A DNA stretch of 64,000 nt from Candidatus Jidaibacter acanthamoeba (GCF_000815465.1 NZ_JSWE01000036.1:1-64000), one strand, 5' to 3'. Counted from the first letter of the stretch, positions 53,018 through 63,401 are shown. Notes: a model not told the origin generated them from the sequence alone. Numbers and translations are program-made.

Positions 53018-53578
53018 ATGGTAAAAGTTGCAGTAATTCATCACGGAAACTATGGATATACAAAAACTATCGCTGAGTATATAGCACTGGGTGCTAAAGA
53101 AATAGCTATAACTGTTGAGCTATATCAATCTTCGGAGATAGAGAAGAATTTAAGCGCACTTGATGATGCAAATGCTATTATCTTCGGAAGTCCGACTTAC
53201 TTCGGCTCCGTCTCTGCTGAATTTAAATCCTTTATGGATTCAACTTCTCAGCTTTGGCTCAAACAGAAATGGAAAGATAAGGTAGCAGCAGCATTTACCT
53301 GTGCTAATTCTCCAAGCGGTGATCAGATGAGCACATTAATGCAACTTTTTATATTTGCTTCACAGCATAGTATGATTTGGGCAGGGTCGGACTTAATGCC
53401 TAAAATGCAAGAATATAATGAAGGTTTGGAAGTTTATAATAAGCTTGGTAGCTGGGTAGGATTCGGTTTAGCTGTAAGAGGTGATCAAGGGGAAAGAATA
53501 GAGTTGGAAGAAGTAGATATAAAAGCCGCAAAACATTTTGGTAAAAGGATAGCTAAAGTTGCTAAAAAGTTTAAATAG
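53018..53578 (+). CDS. Flavodoxin-like NAD(P)H:quinone oxidoreductase (WrbA-like)
   Basis: This 186-residue protein has a flavodoxin fold. The FMN phosphate loop is near residues 8-15 (HHGNYGYTKTIAEYI), followed by IFGSPTYFGSVSAEFKSFMDS, AAFTCANSPSGDQMSTLMQL and a WVGFGLAV strand. Relatives such as WrbA reduce quinones with NAD(P)H. It lies 6 bp after pdhA and 12 bp before pdhB, inside the pyruvate dehydrogenase operon. pdhA and pdhB are usually adjacent, so this is an unusual insertion. The gene has matching codon style and its own clean ribosome site. Confidence 0.8.
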   Translation: MVKVAVIHHGNYGYTKTIAEYIALGAKEIAITVELYQSSEIEKNLSALDDANAIIFGSPTYFGSVSAEFKSFMDSTSQLWLKQKWKDKVAAAFTCANSPSGDQMSTLMQLFIFASQHSMIWAGSDLMPKMQEYNEGLEVYNKLGSWVGFGLAVRGDQGERIELEEVDIKAAKHFGKRIAKVAKKFK

Positions 53579-53590
53579 AGAGATGAAAAT

Positions 53591-54577
53591 ATGAAAAAAT
53601 TAACAGTTAGAGAAGCGATAAGAATTGGAATTAGGGAAGAAATGCTTGCGGATGAAAGCGTCTTTGTCATGGGTGAAGAAGTAGCGGAATATAATGGCGC
53701 ATATAAAATCACTCAAGGATTATTTGATGAATTCGGTGGTAGAAGAGTTGTTGATACCCCAATCACCGAGCATGGATTTACAGGACTAGGTGTCGGTGCT
53801 GCCTTTGTCGGATTAAAACCTATTATTGAATTTATGACTTTTAATTTCGCTATGCAGGCAATTGATCATATTATTAACTCTGCGGCTAAAACCAACTATA
53901 TGTCAGGCGGACAAGTAAGATGCCCGATAGTGTTTAGAGGGCCTAACGGCTCAGCTGCCAGGGTCGGCGCTCAGCATTCGCAGTGCTATGCCAGCTGGTA
54001 TGCACATATTCCGGGGTTAATAGTACTTGCACCATATACAGCATATGATCACAAAGGATTGATGAAAGCAGCTATTCGAGACCCGAATCCGGTTGTTTTC
54101 CTAGAAAATGAAATACTTTACGGACATACCCATGAAGTAGGCGAGGACTTTGATACCGATTACGTAGTTCCGATCGGTAAAGCGGCAATTATAAGAGAAG
54201 GAAGCGATGTAACTATTACTGCATTTTCACTCCAAGTAAAAACCGCGCTTGATGCAGCAGAAAAATTAGCCGAGATGGGAATTGACGCAGAAGTAATTGA
54301 CCTCAGAACCTTAAGGCCTTTAGATACTGAAACTATAGTAAACAGCGTTAAAAAGACTAACAGAATCGTAGCAGTGGAAGAAAGTTGGCCATTCGCCGGG
54401 ATAGGAGCTGAAATTGCAGCTCAAATTATGGAACATGCTTTCGATTACCTTGATGCACCCGTGAAAAGGGTCACCGGTAAGGACGTTCTGCTTCCGTATG
54501 CGGCAAATCTTGAGCGTATGGCTATAGTACAGGTTGAAGATATAGTACAGGCTGCTAAGGAAGTCTGTTATAGGTAA
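53591..54577 (+). CDS. pdhB: Pyruvate dehydrogenase E1 component, beta subunit
   Basis: This 328-residue transketolase-like subunit partners PdhA. It shows [74 protein letters not shown] and the C-terminal [21 protein letters not shown]. The N-terminal lipoyl domain of some alphaproteobacterial forms is absent. Neither E2 nor E3 lies within the window. It is followed by a 150-bp gap to the ABC exporter gene. Confidence 0.95.
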   Translation: MKKLTVREAIRIGIREEMLADESVFVMGEEVAEYNGAYKITQGLFDEFGGRRVVDTPITEHGFTGLGVGAAFVGLKPIIEFMTFNFAMQAIDHIINSAAKTNYMSGGQVRCPIVFRGPNGSAARVGAQHSQCYASWYAHIPGLIVLAPYTAYDHKGLMKAAIRDPNPVVFLENEILYGHTHEVGEDFDTDYVVPIGKAAIIREGSDVTITAFSLQVKTALDAAEKLAEMGIDAEVIDLRTLRPLDTETIVNSVKKTNRIVAVEESWPFAGIGAEIAAQIMEHAFDYLDAPVKRVTGKDVLLPYAANLERMAIVQVEDIVQAAKEVCYR

Positions 54578-54754
54578 CTTAATACTTCTCCTGCTCTAAA
54601 GTTAAAAACTATTTTCTTCAAAAAAAATAATTGTTAGTTATAAACTTAAAAATTTATAACGCAATTATTGGCAGTATAGATATTTTATCTTGAAAATAAA
54701 TTCATGTTTATATAGCTTGTAAGGTTAACTTTGATAGAATTTAAGGAGTATATA

Positions 54755-56506
54755 ATGAATACCGTAAAATTCATTCGTGAATCTTTAGCTCCATATAAGC
54801 TCTATATCTCTATTCAAATAATAATAATTTTTTTCTCTGCGGTTAATCATAGCTTAAGCCCCTATTTAACCAAGTTAATTATAGACAAGCTAACCGTTAC
54901 TCAACCCGACCAGGCTGTTCAGGCAGTTGCTAATCTCGGTATAATGTATATCTCGTTACAAATAGTAATGATTGCGATGTGGCGCATATATGATTATTGC
55001 TATTTGAAATATGTTCCATTGCTTAGGACAAAAGTTGCCCATAGAATGATGATGTATACAACCGGGCACTCTCATAACTATTTTCAAAATCAGTTTGCAG
55101 GAAGCCTAACTAATAAAGTTGTGGATGCTGCTAAAGCTGTAACCGGTATTAGTCAAACAATGATTAATAGTTTTGCCGGAGCAGCGCTTAGTTTATTAGT
55201 TGCTGCTTATGCGATGTGGAGTGTGCACTTGTGGTTTTCCGTACTGGTATTCATATGGGCTGCTATTGCTATCTTCTTTTCTACAAAAGTATCTAAAAAA
55301 TCAAGCAAACTTGCAAAAAAATCCGCTGAAGCCTCATCAAGAGTTGTAGGTAATATAGTTGATACCTTAGGCAATATTAATAATGTCAGAGCTTTTACCG
55401 GCTATAACACTGAAAGCAACCGCTTAAAAGTTATACAAGGCGATTTTGTTAATGCCATGCGGGCAAGAAACTGGTTCATGCTGAAGGTATATTCTATACA
55501 AGGTACATTATTCAGTCTTTATCAATCTTTGTGCTTAGCTCTTCTAATTTATTTATATAGTAAAGGCCAAGTGACTGCTGGGGATTTTGCTATGATACTT
55601 ACCATCAATCATACTATTATTGATATTATTTGGCAGCTCTCCCATTCAATGCGTGATTTCAGTGAAGACTACGGAACTTTAGAGCAGGCGCTACAAATTA
55701 TACAGGAGCCTTATGAAATCACAGATGCTGCAAATGCTAAAGAATTAGCCGTCACTAAAGGTAAAATTACTTTTGATCAGGTTGGCTTCCATTACAAGAA
55801 TGCTACTCCCCTATTCGGAAATTTATCGGTAACAGTGGAACCTAATCAGAAGGTAGGGTTGGTCGGGTATTCAGGCAGCGGTAAATCCACTTTTGTAAAT
55901 CTGATAATGCGCTTATATGATATAAACTTCGGAAAAATATTAATTGATGACCAAGATATTAAGTATGTAACTCAAAACTCTTTAAGAGAAAATATTTCGA
56001 TTATACCGCAAGACCCTTCCCTGTTTCATAGAACGCTAATGGAAAACATTCGTTACGGGACTTCGGCAACCGACAATGAAGTAATTATGGCGGCTAAAAA
56101 AGCGCATGCGGATGAATTTATATCTAAGCTTACTCTGGGCTACAATTCACTTGTCGGTGAACGTGGCGTAAAATTATCCGGTGGCCAAAGACAAAGGGTT
56201 GCGATCGCAAGAGCTATTTTGAAAAATGCACCTATACTCATTCTTGATGAAGCTACCTCCCAGCTTGATTCTGTAACCGAAGCTTTAATTCAGGAAAGCA
56301 TATTTAAATTAATGCAGAAAAAGACCGCTCTTGTTGTTGCACATAGGCTTTCAACCCTTTTACATATGGATCGTATACTCGTTTTTGATCAAGGAAAGAT
56401 AGTTGAAGACGGCACTCATGATGAGCTGCTGGCTTTAAATGGATTATATAAAACTTTATGGGACGCACAGGTAGGCGGATTTTTACCGGATAAGCCGGGA
56501 GAATAA
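54755..56506 (+). CDS. ABC exporter, fused membrane and ATPase domains
   Basis: The protein has about 583 residues from the ATG at 54755, which has AAGGAG 8 bases upstream; an in-frame TTG at 54731 is less likely. Six membrane helices lie in residues 15-310. The nucleotide-binding domain has Walker A GYSGSGKST, the Q-loop region IPQDPSLF, signature LSGGQRQR, Walker B ILILDEATS and the H-loop VVAHRLST. It resembles MsbA/HlyB-type or multidrug exporters. The substrate is unknown. It converges on ndh. Confidence 0.88.
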   Translation: MNTVKFIRESLAPYKLYISIQIIIIFFSAVNHSLSPYLTKLIIDKLTVTQPDQAVQAVANLGIMYISLQIVMIAMWRIYDYCYLKYVPLLRTKVAHRMMMYTTGHSHNYFQNQFAGSLTNKVVDAAKAVTGISQTMINSFAGAALSLLVAAYAMWSVHLWFSVLVFIWAAIAIFFSTKVSKKSSKLAKKSAEASSRVVGNIVDTLGNINNVRAFTGYNTESNRLKVIQGDFVNAMRARNWFMLKVYSIQGTLFSLYQSLCLALLIYLYSKGQVTAGDFAMILTINHTIIDIIWQLSHSMRDFSEDYGTLEQALQIIQEPYEITDAANAKELAVTKGKITFDQVGFHYKNATPLFGNLSVTVEPNQKVGLVGYSGSGKSTFVNLIMRLYDINFGKILIDDQDIKYVTQNSLRENISIIPQDPSLFHRTLMENIRYGTSATDNEVIMAAKKAHADEFISKLTLGYNSLVGERGVKLSGGQRQRVAIARAILKNAPILILDEATSQLDSVTEALIQESIFKLMQKKTALVVAHRLSTLLHMDRILVFDQGKIVEDGTHDELLALNGLYKTLWDAQVGGFLPDKPGE

Positions 56507-56525
56507 GTATAAAATTATTTTTATC

Positions 56526-57782
56526 TTACTTAATAATTATTCGCTCTGCTTTGCCATGTGTTATGTAACTCCACAACCATTTAACAAAGACGGTTAATCG
56601 ATTACGAAAACCGATTAGAAAGTATATATGTGCTAAATCCCAAATTATCCAGGCTAATACACCTTTGAATTTTATCCAAGTAAAATCGGCCACCGCCGAA
56701 TAGCGACCGATAATAGCCATGTTACCAAAATTTAGGTATTTAAATTCATATTCTTTTTCAGAACCGGCAACACGTGCCCTGATTACCTTTGCAATAAACT
56801 TTCCCTGCTGAGTCGCAGCGGCAGCTAAAGCCGGAACTGCCTTATTATCTTTGCCCTTAATTTCCGCAGCATCACCTACAATGAATATATTGGAATTAAA
56901 GGGTAATGAGAGATCATTTTTCACCAGGACTCTTTGATTTGTGCCTAGCTTAATCTCATCTTTATTTAATAGATGCTTAATTGATTTTGCTTTAACTCCG
57001 GCTGCCCAGATTATTAAATCGCTTTCTATCTTTTCTCCACTCCATAATTTTATTTGATGCGGGCTAATATCCATTACCTTGGAGTTAAGCTTAATTACTA
57101 TCCCTTTTTCTTCCAAAGATTTTTGAGCAACTGCTGATAATGAAGGAGCTAAAGAGGATAAAATTCTTGACCCGGCCTCTATTAATATAATTTCGGTATC
57201 AAGAGGGTTAATATGAGTAAAATCTGATCTAATCGCCTGTTTAGTCAGCTCGGCGATAGCCCCTGCCAGTTCTACGCCTGTAGGCCCTCCTCCGATTATA
57301 GTAAAAGTCACATGCTTTTTATGATTTGCAATTTCTGCTCTTTCAAACGTTTCTAATAATTCTTTCCTGATTTTTAGGGCATTTTTTAATGATTTAAGCC
57401 CGATAGTATGCTCTCTCCAATGATTATTACCGAAATAATTATCTTCACTACCCACTGCAAGAATTAAATAATCATAATTTAGAGCAGTGGCATTTTTAGT
57501 AAAAACTATTTTTTTATCCGAGTCTATCACGGTAGCTTCATCCATAATAACCGAAATATTTTTATAATTCTTAAATTGCTCTCTTATCGGCACTGCAATA
57601 TCAGAAGGAGCGAGATCCCCGCAGGCAACCTGGTATAAAAATGGCTGAAAGACATGGTAGTTGTTAACATCGATGATAGTGATTTTTATATTCTTTTGTT
57701 TTTTTAAATTTTGCGCGGCAGTAAGCCCAGCGAATCCTCCGCCTACTATTACTATATGAGAAAATTCCCCTTGCATGGCCAT
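56526..57782 (-). CDS. ndh: Type II NADH dehydrogenase
   Basis: This 418-residue non-proton-pumping enzyme transfers electrons from NADH to quinone. Two Rossmann motifs are present: VIVGGGFAGLTAAQNL for FAD and TIIGGGPTGVELAGAI for NADH. VGDAAEIKGKDNKAVPALAAAATQQG is the family's FAD-proximal segment. The C-terminal part includes hydrophobic helix IWDLAHIYFLIGFRNRL for membrane attachment. Full length. Confidence 0.92.
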   Translation of the reverse strand: MAMQGEFSHIVIVGGGFAGLTAAQNLKKQKNIKITIIDVNNYHVFQPFLYQVACGDLAPSDIAVPIREQFKNYKNISVIMDEATVIDSDKKIVFTKNATALNYDYLILAVGSEDNYFGNNHWREHTIGLKSLKNALKIRKELLETFERAEIANHKKHVTFTIIGGGPTGVELAGAIAELTKQAIRSDFTHINPLDTEIILIEAGSRILSSLAPSLSAVAQKSLEEKGIVIKLNSKVMDISPHQIKLWSGEKIESDLIIWAAGVKAKSIKHLLNKDEIKLGTNQRVLVKNDLSLPFNSNIFIVGDAAEIKGKDNKAVPALAAAATQQGKFIAKVIRARVAGSEKEYEFKYLNFGNMAIIGRYSAVADFTWIKFKGVLAWIIWDLAHIYFLIGFRNRLTVFVKWLWSYITHGKAERIIIK

Positions 57783-57908
57783 AACAATTACCTGTTTTAT
57801 TTAATTCTACCTAAACCCCTTTTTAAATTTTAACTTAGTTTCTTTGCATAGCAACATATAATAAAATTAATAGAGCTATAAAACTGCTTAAATAATTGAT
57901 TACTAAAG

Positions 57909-57937
57909 TTGCAATTTGGTTATAAGAGAGTTATAAT
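57909..57937 (+). promoter_or_regulatory. Sigma70-type promoter of the AhpD-like gene
   Basis: TTGCAA (57909-57914), a 17-bp spacer and TATAAT (57932-57937) lie 30 bp before the ATG at 57968. Confidence 0.5.
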
Positions 57938-57967
57938 TTATTTAAAATCTTCTTTTTCTATTGATTT

Positions 57968-58543
57968 ATGAATTTTATTGGCCTTACTTCTCTTGTTAAA
58001 CGCCTCCCATTTTATGCTGACGATGTTAAGCAAAATATAAAAGAACTTTTTTCAAAAGAACTTGAAGGCCTTGCAATAAGGCAGATGTACGGCATCGCTC
58101 TTGCAGCCGGGTATTACTTAAAAAATGAGCAGATGTTAAATTGTATTCGTGCGGAAGCTAAAATCCATTTGGAGGAAGCAGATGCTACTGCAGCTAAATT
58201 TGCCGTAGTTGTTACAAGTATGACCAGTACTTATTATAATTTTAATTCAAGTGTTACTGATGAAGAAATAAAAGCACTACCTGCAGATTTGCACTTAAAT
58301 GCTTTTTCGGATCCTACTATCTTAAAGACTGATTTTGAGCTATATTGCTTAGCTATTTCTATATTTTTAAAGTGTAAATACTGTACCGACCTTCATATTA
58401 AATCTTTAATTTCCCAAGGGATATCAAAGGTAGCTATTAATAATGTAGCAAGAATTGTTTCCGTACTAAGGGCAGCAAAAGCAGCACTGGAAATTGAAAA
58501 TATAAGAAGCTATGAGTTCATAGCCCGAGGCCCTAACTTTTAA
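57968..58543 (+). CDS. AhpD/carboxymuconolactone decarboxylase-like peroxidase
   Basis: This 191-residue all-helical protein has the AhpD-like redox centre KCKYCTDLHIKSL (CxxCxxxH) near residue 138. AhpD-family proteins reduce peroxides or recycle AhpC, with the Cys pair and His as active site. The name cannot be fixed between AhpD and a related alkylhydroperoxidase. No ahpC is seen nearby. der follows after 16 bp and may share the transcript. Confidence 0.78.
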   Translation: MNFIGLTSLVKRLPFYADDVKQNIKELFSKELEGLAIRQMYGIALAAGYYLKNEQMLNCIRAEAKIHLEEADATAAKFAVVVTSMTSTYYNFNSSVTDEEIKALPADLHLNAFSDPTILKTDFELYCLAISIFLKCKYCTDLHIKSLISQGISKVAINNVARIVSVLRAAKAALEIENIRSYEFIARGPNF

Positions 58544-58559
58544 ATTTAATTAGAAACTT

Positions 58560-59897
58560 ATGACATTTACAGTTGCGATTACAGGAAAGCCGAATGTCGG
58601 CAAATCCTCACTATTTAATAAACTAAACGGTAGGAGGCTAGCAATTGTCAATGATATGCCCGGTGTAACCCGCGACAGCAAAGACTTTACTGCTGATATA
58701 GACGGTCACTTAGTTAAGTTTATTGATACTGCCGGATGGGAAGATAAGGATAGTATTCTAAGTAAAAAAATGGTTGAGCAAACTTTAAAAGCAGTATCAA
58801 GAGCTGATCTGGTACTATTAATGCTGGATGCAAGAAACGGGATCACCCCTGATGACATACAATTCGGCGGCATTGTAAGAAAATCAGGTAAGCCCTGCGT
58901 TATAATCATCAATAAAAGCGAAAGTAAAATAAACATTCTTGAAAATGAAATTTACAAATTCGGCTTCGGTGAACCGATTTATATTTCAGCTGCACACGGC
59001 AAGGGTATTGCTGATTTATTTGAGAAGGTAATATCTCATAAGACGAAATTCTATCATGAGCAGGAGGAAGAAAATCCGGAAGATGACCAATTAAAGCTTA
59101 CTATAGTAGGAAGACCTAATGTCGGTAAGTCTACCCTATTTAATGCTATTCTCGGTTTTGAAAGAGCTATAACTTCAGATATTGCCGGTACAACCAGAGA
59201 TGCAATCAACCATTATTTAACTTATAAAGATACTGATATTGAGCTCATTGATACTGCAGGTCTCAGAAAAAAAGCCAATGTTAATGAAATTATTGAAGAG
59301 CTTTCCACTGCGGAAAGCATTAATGCGATTAGAAGATCTCATATAGCTTTCTTAGTAGTTGCAGCAGACCAGCCCCTTGAAAAGCAGGATTTAGCCATAG
59401 CACGAATTGCTATCCAAGAAGGAAAGCCTTTAATTTTGGTAATCAATAAATGCGACTTAATCAAAAACTTCAGGGAGTTTGAAGAGGAAATAGAATATTT
59501 AGTTGCCGATAATCTATCTGAAGTAGTCGGGCTACCTATTGTTTATATTTCAGCATTAAAACAGCAAGGTATTGATAAAATATTTGATAAAGCTTTAGAG
59601 GTCGATCAAAAATGGAAGATGAAAATATCTACAGGCAAACTTAACAGCTGGCTATGCAATGCTACTACTCACTATATTCCGCCGCTTGCGAACAACGGAC
59701 GCAGAATTCGTATTAAATATATGACCCAAACCAGAGTTAAACCCCCGACCTTTAATTTTTATTGTAATATCCCTGAGGATTTGCCTGAAAGCTATAATAA
59801 ATATTTACGTAATTCTTTGCGAAAGGAGTTTGATCTGCAAGGCATCCCGCTTAGAATGATTTTTCATAAGAATAAGAACCCTTATAAGAATAGATAG
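58560..59897 (+). CDS. der: Ribosome biogenesis GTPase Der (EngA)
   Basis: This 445-residue GTPase with two tandem G domains is needed for 50S subunit assembly. The first domain has GKPNVGKSSLFN, PGVTRDSKDF, DTAGW and NKSE. The second has GRPNVGKSTLFN, AGTTRDAINHY, DTAGLR and NKCD. The C-terminal KH-like domain includes RRIRIKYMTQTRVKPPTFNFY. NKSE replaces the usual NKxD in the first domain. Length is normal. Confidence 0.95.
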   Translation: MTFTVAITGKPNVGKSSLFNKLNGRRLAIVNDMPGVTRDSKDFTADIDGHLVKFIDTAGWEDKDSILSKKMVEQTLKAVSRADLVLLMLDARNGITPDDIQFGGIVRKSGKPCVIIINKSESKINILENEIYKFGFGEPIYISAAHGKGIADLFEKVISHKTKFYHEQEEENPEDDQLKLTIVGRPNVGKSTLFNAILGFERAITSDIAGTTRDAINHYLTYKDTDIELIDTAGLRKKANVNEIIEELSTAESINAIRRSHIAFLVVAADQPLEKQDLAIARIAIQEGKPLILVINKCDLIKNFREFEEEIEYLVADNLSEVVGLPIVYISALKQQGIDKIFDKALEVDQKWKMKISTGKLNSWLCNATTHYIPPLANNGRRIRIKYMTQTRVKPPTFNFYCNIPEDLPESYNKYLRNSLRKEFDLQGIPLRMIFHKNKNPYKNR

Positions 59898-59949
59898 GAT
59901 CAACTGACAAAAAATATATTAAGTTAATTGAAATAGTAAAATTAGATAT

Positions 59950-60393
59950 ATGATAGAATTTGTTAATGTAATTCCTAATGAAGTTGAAGAAAAAATGTAT
60001 AAAGACATGGTAAAATATGAATATAATCATGGTATTGATGTAAATTATAAACAATTCTCGCTTATTCTTACTGAAGATAGTAATGAAGTAGTAGGCGTTT
60101 TAAAAGCATATACCGCCTTTGCAGAAGTGTATATTGACGAATTATGGGTTGATAGTTCACATCGCAGGAAAGGACATGGTAGGAAGCTTATGCAAGAGCT
60201 TGAAAACCATTTTCACGGTAAAGGGTTTAATAATATAAATTTAGTAACAAGTAATTTTCAAGCCCCGGGCTTCTATTTAAAATGTGGATTTACAGCTGAA
60301 TTTGTAAGGATAAATAAGAAGCACCCGAATCTAACTAAAACTTTTTTTATTAAATATTTTACTGAGGAGTTACAAACTCAAGGCATCCTTTAA
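59950..60393 (+). CDS. GNAT-family acetyltransferase
   Basis: This 147-residue protein has the GNAT acetyl-CoA motif A VDSSHRRKGHGRKLM near residues 73-87, preceded by AEVYIDELW and followed by NLVTSNFQAPGFYLKCGF. The substrate is not predictable. It starts 52 bp after der. The gene is AT-rich like its neighbours. Confidence 0.75.
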   Translation: MIEFVNVIPNEVEEKMYKDMVKYEYNHGIDVNYKQFSLILTEDSNEVVGVLKAYTAFAEVYIDELWVDSSHRRKGHGRKLMQELENHFHGKGFNNINLVTSNFQAPGFYLKCGFTAEFVRINKKHPNLTKTFFIKYFTEELQTQGIL

Positions 60394-60537
60394 AAAGAAT
60401 AGAAATATAATAGATTTTATATATTTAAATTTATTATATTTATGTTTCCTTGGCTTACAAATTAGCTATTAAGATAATAAACTCATGACATATCCACGTT
60501 AATTTTGTTCACACAACCTAGCTATACTAACAATATA

Positions 60538-62193
60538 TTATTTCGCCTTCTTAATCAGTGTTTCAGCAGCTAAAACTGATTCTCTAGTTACATCTTCTCC
60601 TGATAACATACGGGCGATTTCATGCAGCTTCTCTTCGTAAGTTAATTCTTTGACATCTACGTTCGCTTTATTATTGATAATGTTTTTACTTACCAAATAG
60701 TGATTATCCGAGTATGCCGCGACTTGCGGTTGATGGGTGATTACCAGCACTTGGTGTTCGCCGGATAAAAACTTTAGCTTCTTACCTATACTGTCCGCAA
60801 CTGCTCCCCCAACACCAACGTCAATTTCATCAAATATAATTGAAGGCGATGACTTAACCTTAGAAAGCGCTACTCTTAAACTCAAAAACAACCTTGAAAG
60901 CTCCCCGCCCGAGGCAATTTTATTTATATATCCGAATTCACTGCCCGGATTTGTTCTGGCTAGAAACCTTACCTTATCAATACCATGCGCTGCCCACTCA
61001 TTTTCATTTGCAGTAACACTTTCTATCATAAAATCAGCATAGCCCATTTTTAGCTGCTCTAATTCAACTTTGACCGCCTTCTCTAAAATTATAGCATTCT
61101 GTTTTCTAATTATTGAAACTTGCTCGGCAATCTTAAGATATGCTAATTTGCTTTTCTCAGTATCAGCTTTAAATTCCTGATAAAATTTATTATAGTTACT
61201 TACTCGATCTAATTTTTCTTTAGTAAGTATTAGAAACTCTTCTAAACTATTCGGATCAACCCCGTATTTTCTGGCGATGTTTTTAAGATTAAATAGCCTT
61301 TCTTCAACTGAATTTAGGTTGAATTTTTCAGAAGCTATTGTGTCATAAACTTTTTCAACTTGGGCGATACCTTCATTGATTTCAATCAACCCAATTTCAA
61401 AGCTTTTTTCAGCTTCTTTAAATAAATTCGGTACTTTTGTAAGCGCCTTAATTAAATTATTTAGCTTTGCAACTATTCCGCTACCTGAGTTAGCCTCATT
61501 TAATACTAAACTAGATATATCCTGAATTTTTGCTTTTTCCCTCAAAGAATTCCTTAAATTGCTTAGATATTCTTCTTCACCGACTTTCGGATTGAGCTCG
61601 GATATTTCTTGAATAATATGAGTTAAGTAATTTCTCTCATCTTCAGCTTTTGACTTATTTCCAATAATCTCATTTAATTTATGCTCGTTCTCCTTCCATA
61701 GTTTGTAAGCAGAGCCTACTGCCTCCAATTCTCTATAATTACCGGAGAATTCGTCTAATATTAAGCGATGGTGTGAAGTATTAAACAAACCCTTTTGATC
61801 ATGCTGACTTGAAATCTCGACTAACAGCTCCCCGATTGCTTCCAATGCGGCCACACTGGAAAGAATATCATTAACATAGCATTTAGTTTTACCGCTTTGT
61901 TCTAATACACGCCTCAATATTAAAGTTTCGGCTAGCTCAAAGCCTTGTGAGACTAAGTATTCTTTTATATGAGGGAATTGCTCTATATTAAACGCGGCTG
62001 AAATAACTGCATTACTGCCCTCACTCTTTATCAGTTTGGCATTCGCCCTTCTTCCTAAAGCTAAACCTAATGCATCAAGTATGATTGATTTACCTGCACC
62101 TGTCTCACCGCTTAACACGCATAATCCTTGATTAAAATCCAGGTTTAAAGAATCGATCAGAATAAAATTTTTAATTGAAAGTGAAACTAACAT
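60538..62193 (-). CDS. recN: DNA repair protein RecN
   Basis: This 551-residue SMC-like ATPase of double-strand break repair has the N-terminal Walker A GETGAGKSIILDALGLALG near 29-47, long coiled coils (about 155-370), and the C-terminal signature SGGELSRLFLSLRVAL. Walker B IIFDEIDVGVGG follows, then VITHQPQVAAYSDNHYLV. Full length. It starts 6 bp after motE, so it is the last gene of the flagellar operon transcript. Confidence 0.94.
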   Translation of the reverse strand: MLVSLSIKNFILIDSLNLDFNQGLCVLSGETGAGKSIILDALGLALGRRANAKLIKSEGSNAVISAAFNIEQFPHIKEYLVSQGFELAETLILRRVLEQSGKTKCYVNDILSSVAALEAIGELLVEISSQHDQKGLFNTSHHRLILDEFSGNYRELEAVGSAYKLWKENEHKLNEIIGNKSKAEDERNYLTHIIQEISELNPKVGEEEYLSNLRNSLREKAKIQDISSLVLNEANSGSGIVAKLNNLIKALTKVPNLFKEAEKSFEIGLIEINEGIAQVEKVYDTIASEKFNLNSVEERLFNLKNIARKYGVDPNSLEEFLILTKEKLDRVSNYNKFYQEFKADTEKSKLAYLKIAEQVSIIRKQNAIILEKAVKVELEQLKMGYADFMIESVTANENEWAAHGIDKVRFLARTNPGSEFGYINKIASGGELSRLFLSLRVALSKVKSSPSIIFDEIDVGVGGAVADSIGKKLKFLSGEHQVLVITHQPQVAAYSDNHYLVSKNIINNKANVDVKELTYEEKLHEIARMLSGEDVTRESVLAAETLIKKAK

Positions 62194-62199
62194 AAAATA

Positions 62200-62898
62200 T
62201 TAGTTAAAATTACTTAGATCTATCTTTCTACGATTAGCAAGCTCAATAGTCAAATCTTTTGCTCGATCTGAGCTCATTAAACCAAGTATCGCTGCAAGTT
62301 TAGCTTCCTTCATCTGAGATGAAACATCGACCAATATAGGCATTTCAAGCTCATCAAATATTCTTGCCGCATCTTTTGGCTTCATGTTTTCATATATCTT
62401 AACCAAGGTAAGTATTTCCTGATTTCGCTTCTCATTATATTTATCAAGGATACTTTGAGCTTGAGTAATTAAATTTTGTAAAGCATCAATCTTTTGTTGA
62501 ATACGCTTTTCGGTAACTTTTAGTACATTTTCTTTTAAGCTTATATCCTTTTCCCTTATATTAAGCTCCTCTCTTCGTTTAACCAGACTTTCCAGAACTT
62601 CTACTTCTGTAGAGGAAAACTGGTTTTGCCAATCAGCTTTATTACCGGTTTTATTGTCATCATCGCCCTGAGAACTCGGTTCTGCGGGATTCGTAGATTG
62701 CTGTTTAGTATCTTCCACATTTGAAGTCGGGCTAGATGTAGGTACATCCTTAGAAGCTACAGGCTCTTTGTTACTTGTATCTTGAGCATTCAATTCGGAA
62801 GCTGAGAAAATTTCCGGGATATGCTCAGAAACATTCATTACCTTTGAAAACACTAAGATGAATAAAAACCCGATCAAAAATGGTAAAAGTCTAAGCAT
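62200..62898 (-). CDS. motE: MotE-like flagellar chaperone protein (MgtE N-domain family)
   Basis: This 232-residue protein has an N-terminal signal/membrane helix (about 2-18), a low-complexity Ser/Thr/Glu linker (about 35-85), a coiled coil (about 95-150) and a C-terminal MgtE-intracellular-like domain KPKDAARIFDELEMPILVDVSSQMKEAKLAAIL. Alphaproteobacterial MotE has this build and stabilises MotC. The fliM-DUF6468-motE order supports a flagellar role. Sequence similarity in the family is low, so the name is moderately certain. Confidence 0.7.
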   Translation of the reverse strand: MLRLLPFLIGFLFILVFSKVMNVSEHIPEIFSASELNAQDTSNKEPVASKDVPTSSPTSNVEDTKQQSTNPAEPSSQGDDDNKTGNKADWQNQFSSTEVEVLESLVKRREELNIREKDISLKENVLKVTEKRIQQKIDALQNLITQAQSILDKYNEKRNQEILTLVKIYENMKPKDAARIFDELEMPILVDVSSQMKEAKLAAILGLMSSDRAKDLTIELANRRKIDLSNFN

Positions 62899-62908
62899 TA
62901 TATAATTC

Positions 62909-63397
62909 TCAAGTTTGTTTTATTAGTTTAATTGCATTACGCAAATCATCTTTAGTTTTTGAAGATCCGTTACTACTGATTACTTTTGAATTATTAAGTG
63001 TAAGAGGTTTCGTCATCTTACGGTCAAGTGCATTTGCAGAGGGAAACTGAGGTTTTGGTTGCCCTTGCTGAGCCACTTCATTTCTTGCTACACCTATCGC
63101 ATTTTCTAATCTATCAGCTAGTTTTGCTGCAGTATTAGTCATAAATGAAAGATCGGAAATCAACTCACCCGCTTTATCAACATACTGCTGCAACTCTACA
63201 GAGGAAGTTTGTGACATTACCTTTAAATCAGCTATGCTTTTATGAGTTTTTATAATTGCTGCATCGAAAGTCTGCACTAGAATTCCTAAATCTTTTTTAC
63301 TGTCTTTTAACTCAATAATTTTTTTATTTAGCCTCCAGCAAAAACCGATTGTTATTATAAGTAGTGAAATTACTGTAATATTAAGTAAAATATCCAT
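62909..63397 (-). CDS. DUF6468 flagellar-cluster protein
   Basis: This 162-residue protein has an N-terminal membrane helix (about 4-22) and a long coiled-coil region (about 28-110). It lies 4 bp after fliM and 10 bp before motE, and matches the alphaproteobacterial DUF6468 family found at this place in flagellar loci, as far as recalled. A structural role in the motor is inferred from position only. Confidence 0.65.
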   Translation of the reverse strand: MDILLNITVISLLIITIGFCWRLNKKIIELKDSKKDLGILVQTFDAAIIKTHKSIADLKVMSQTSSVELQQYVDKAGELISDLSFMTNTAAKLADRLENAIGVARNEVAQQGQPKPQFPSANALDRKMTKPLTLNNSKVISSNGSSKTKDDLRNAIKLIKQT

Positions 63398-63401
63398 CCC
63401 C

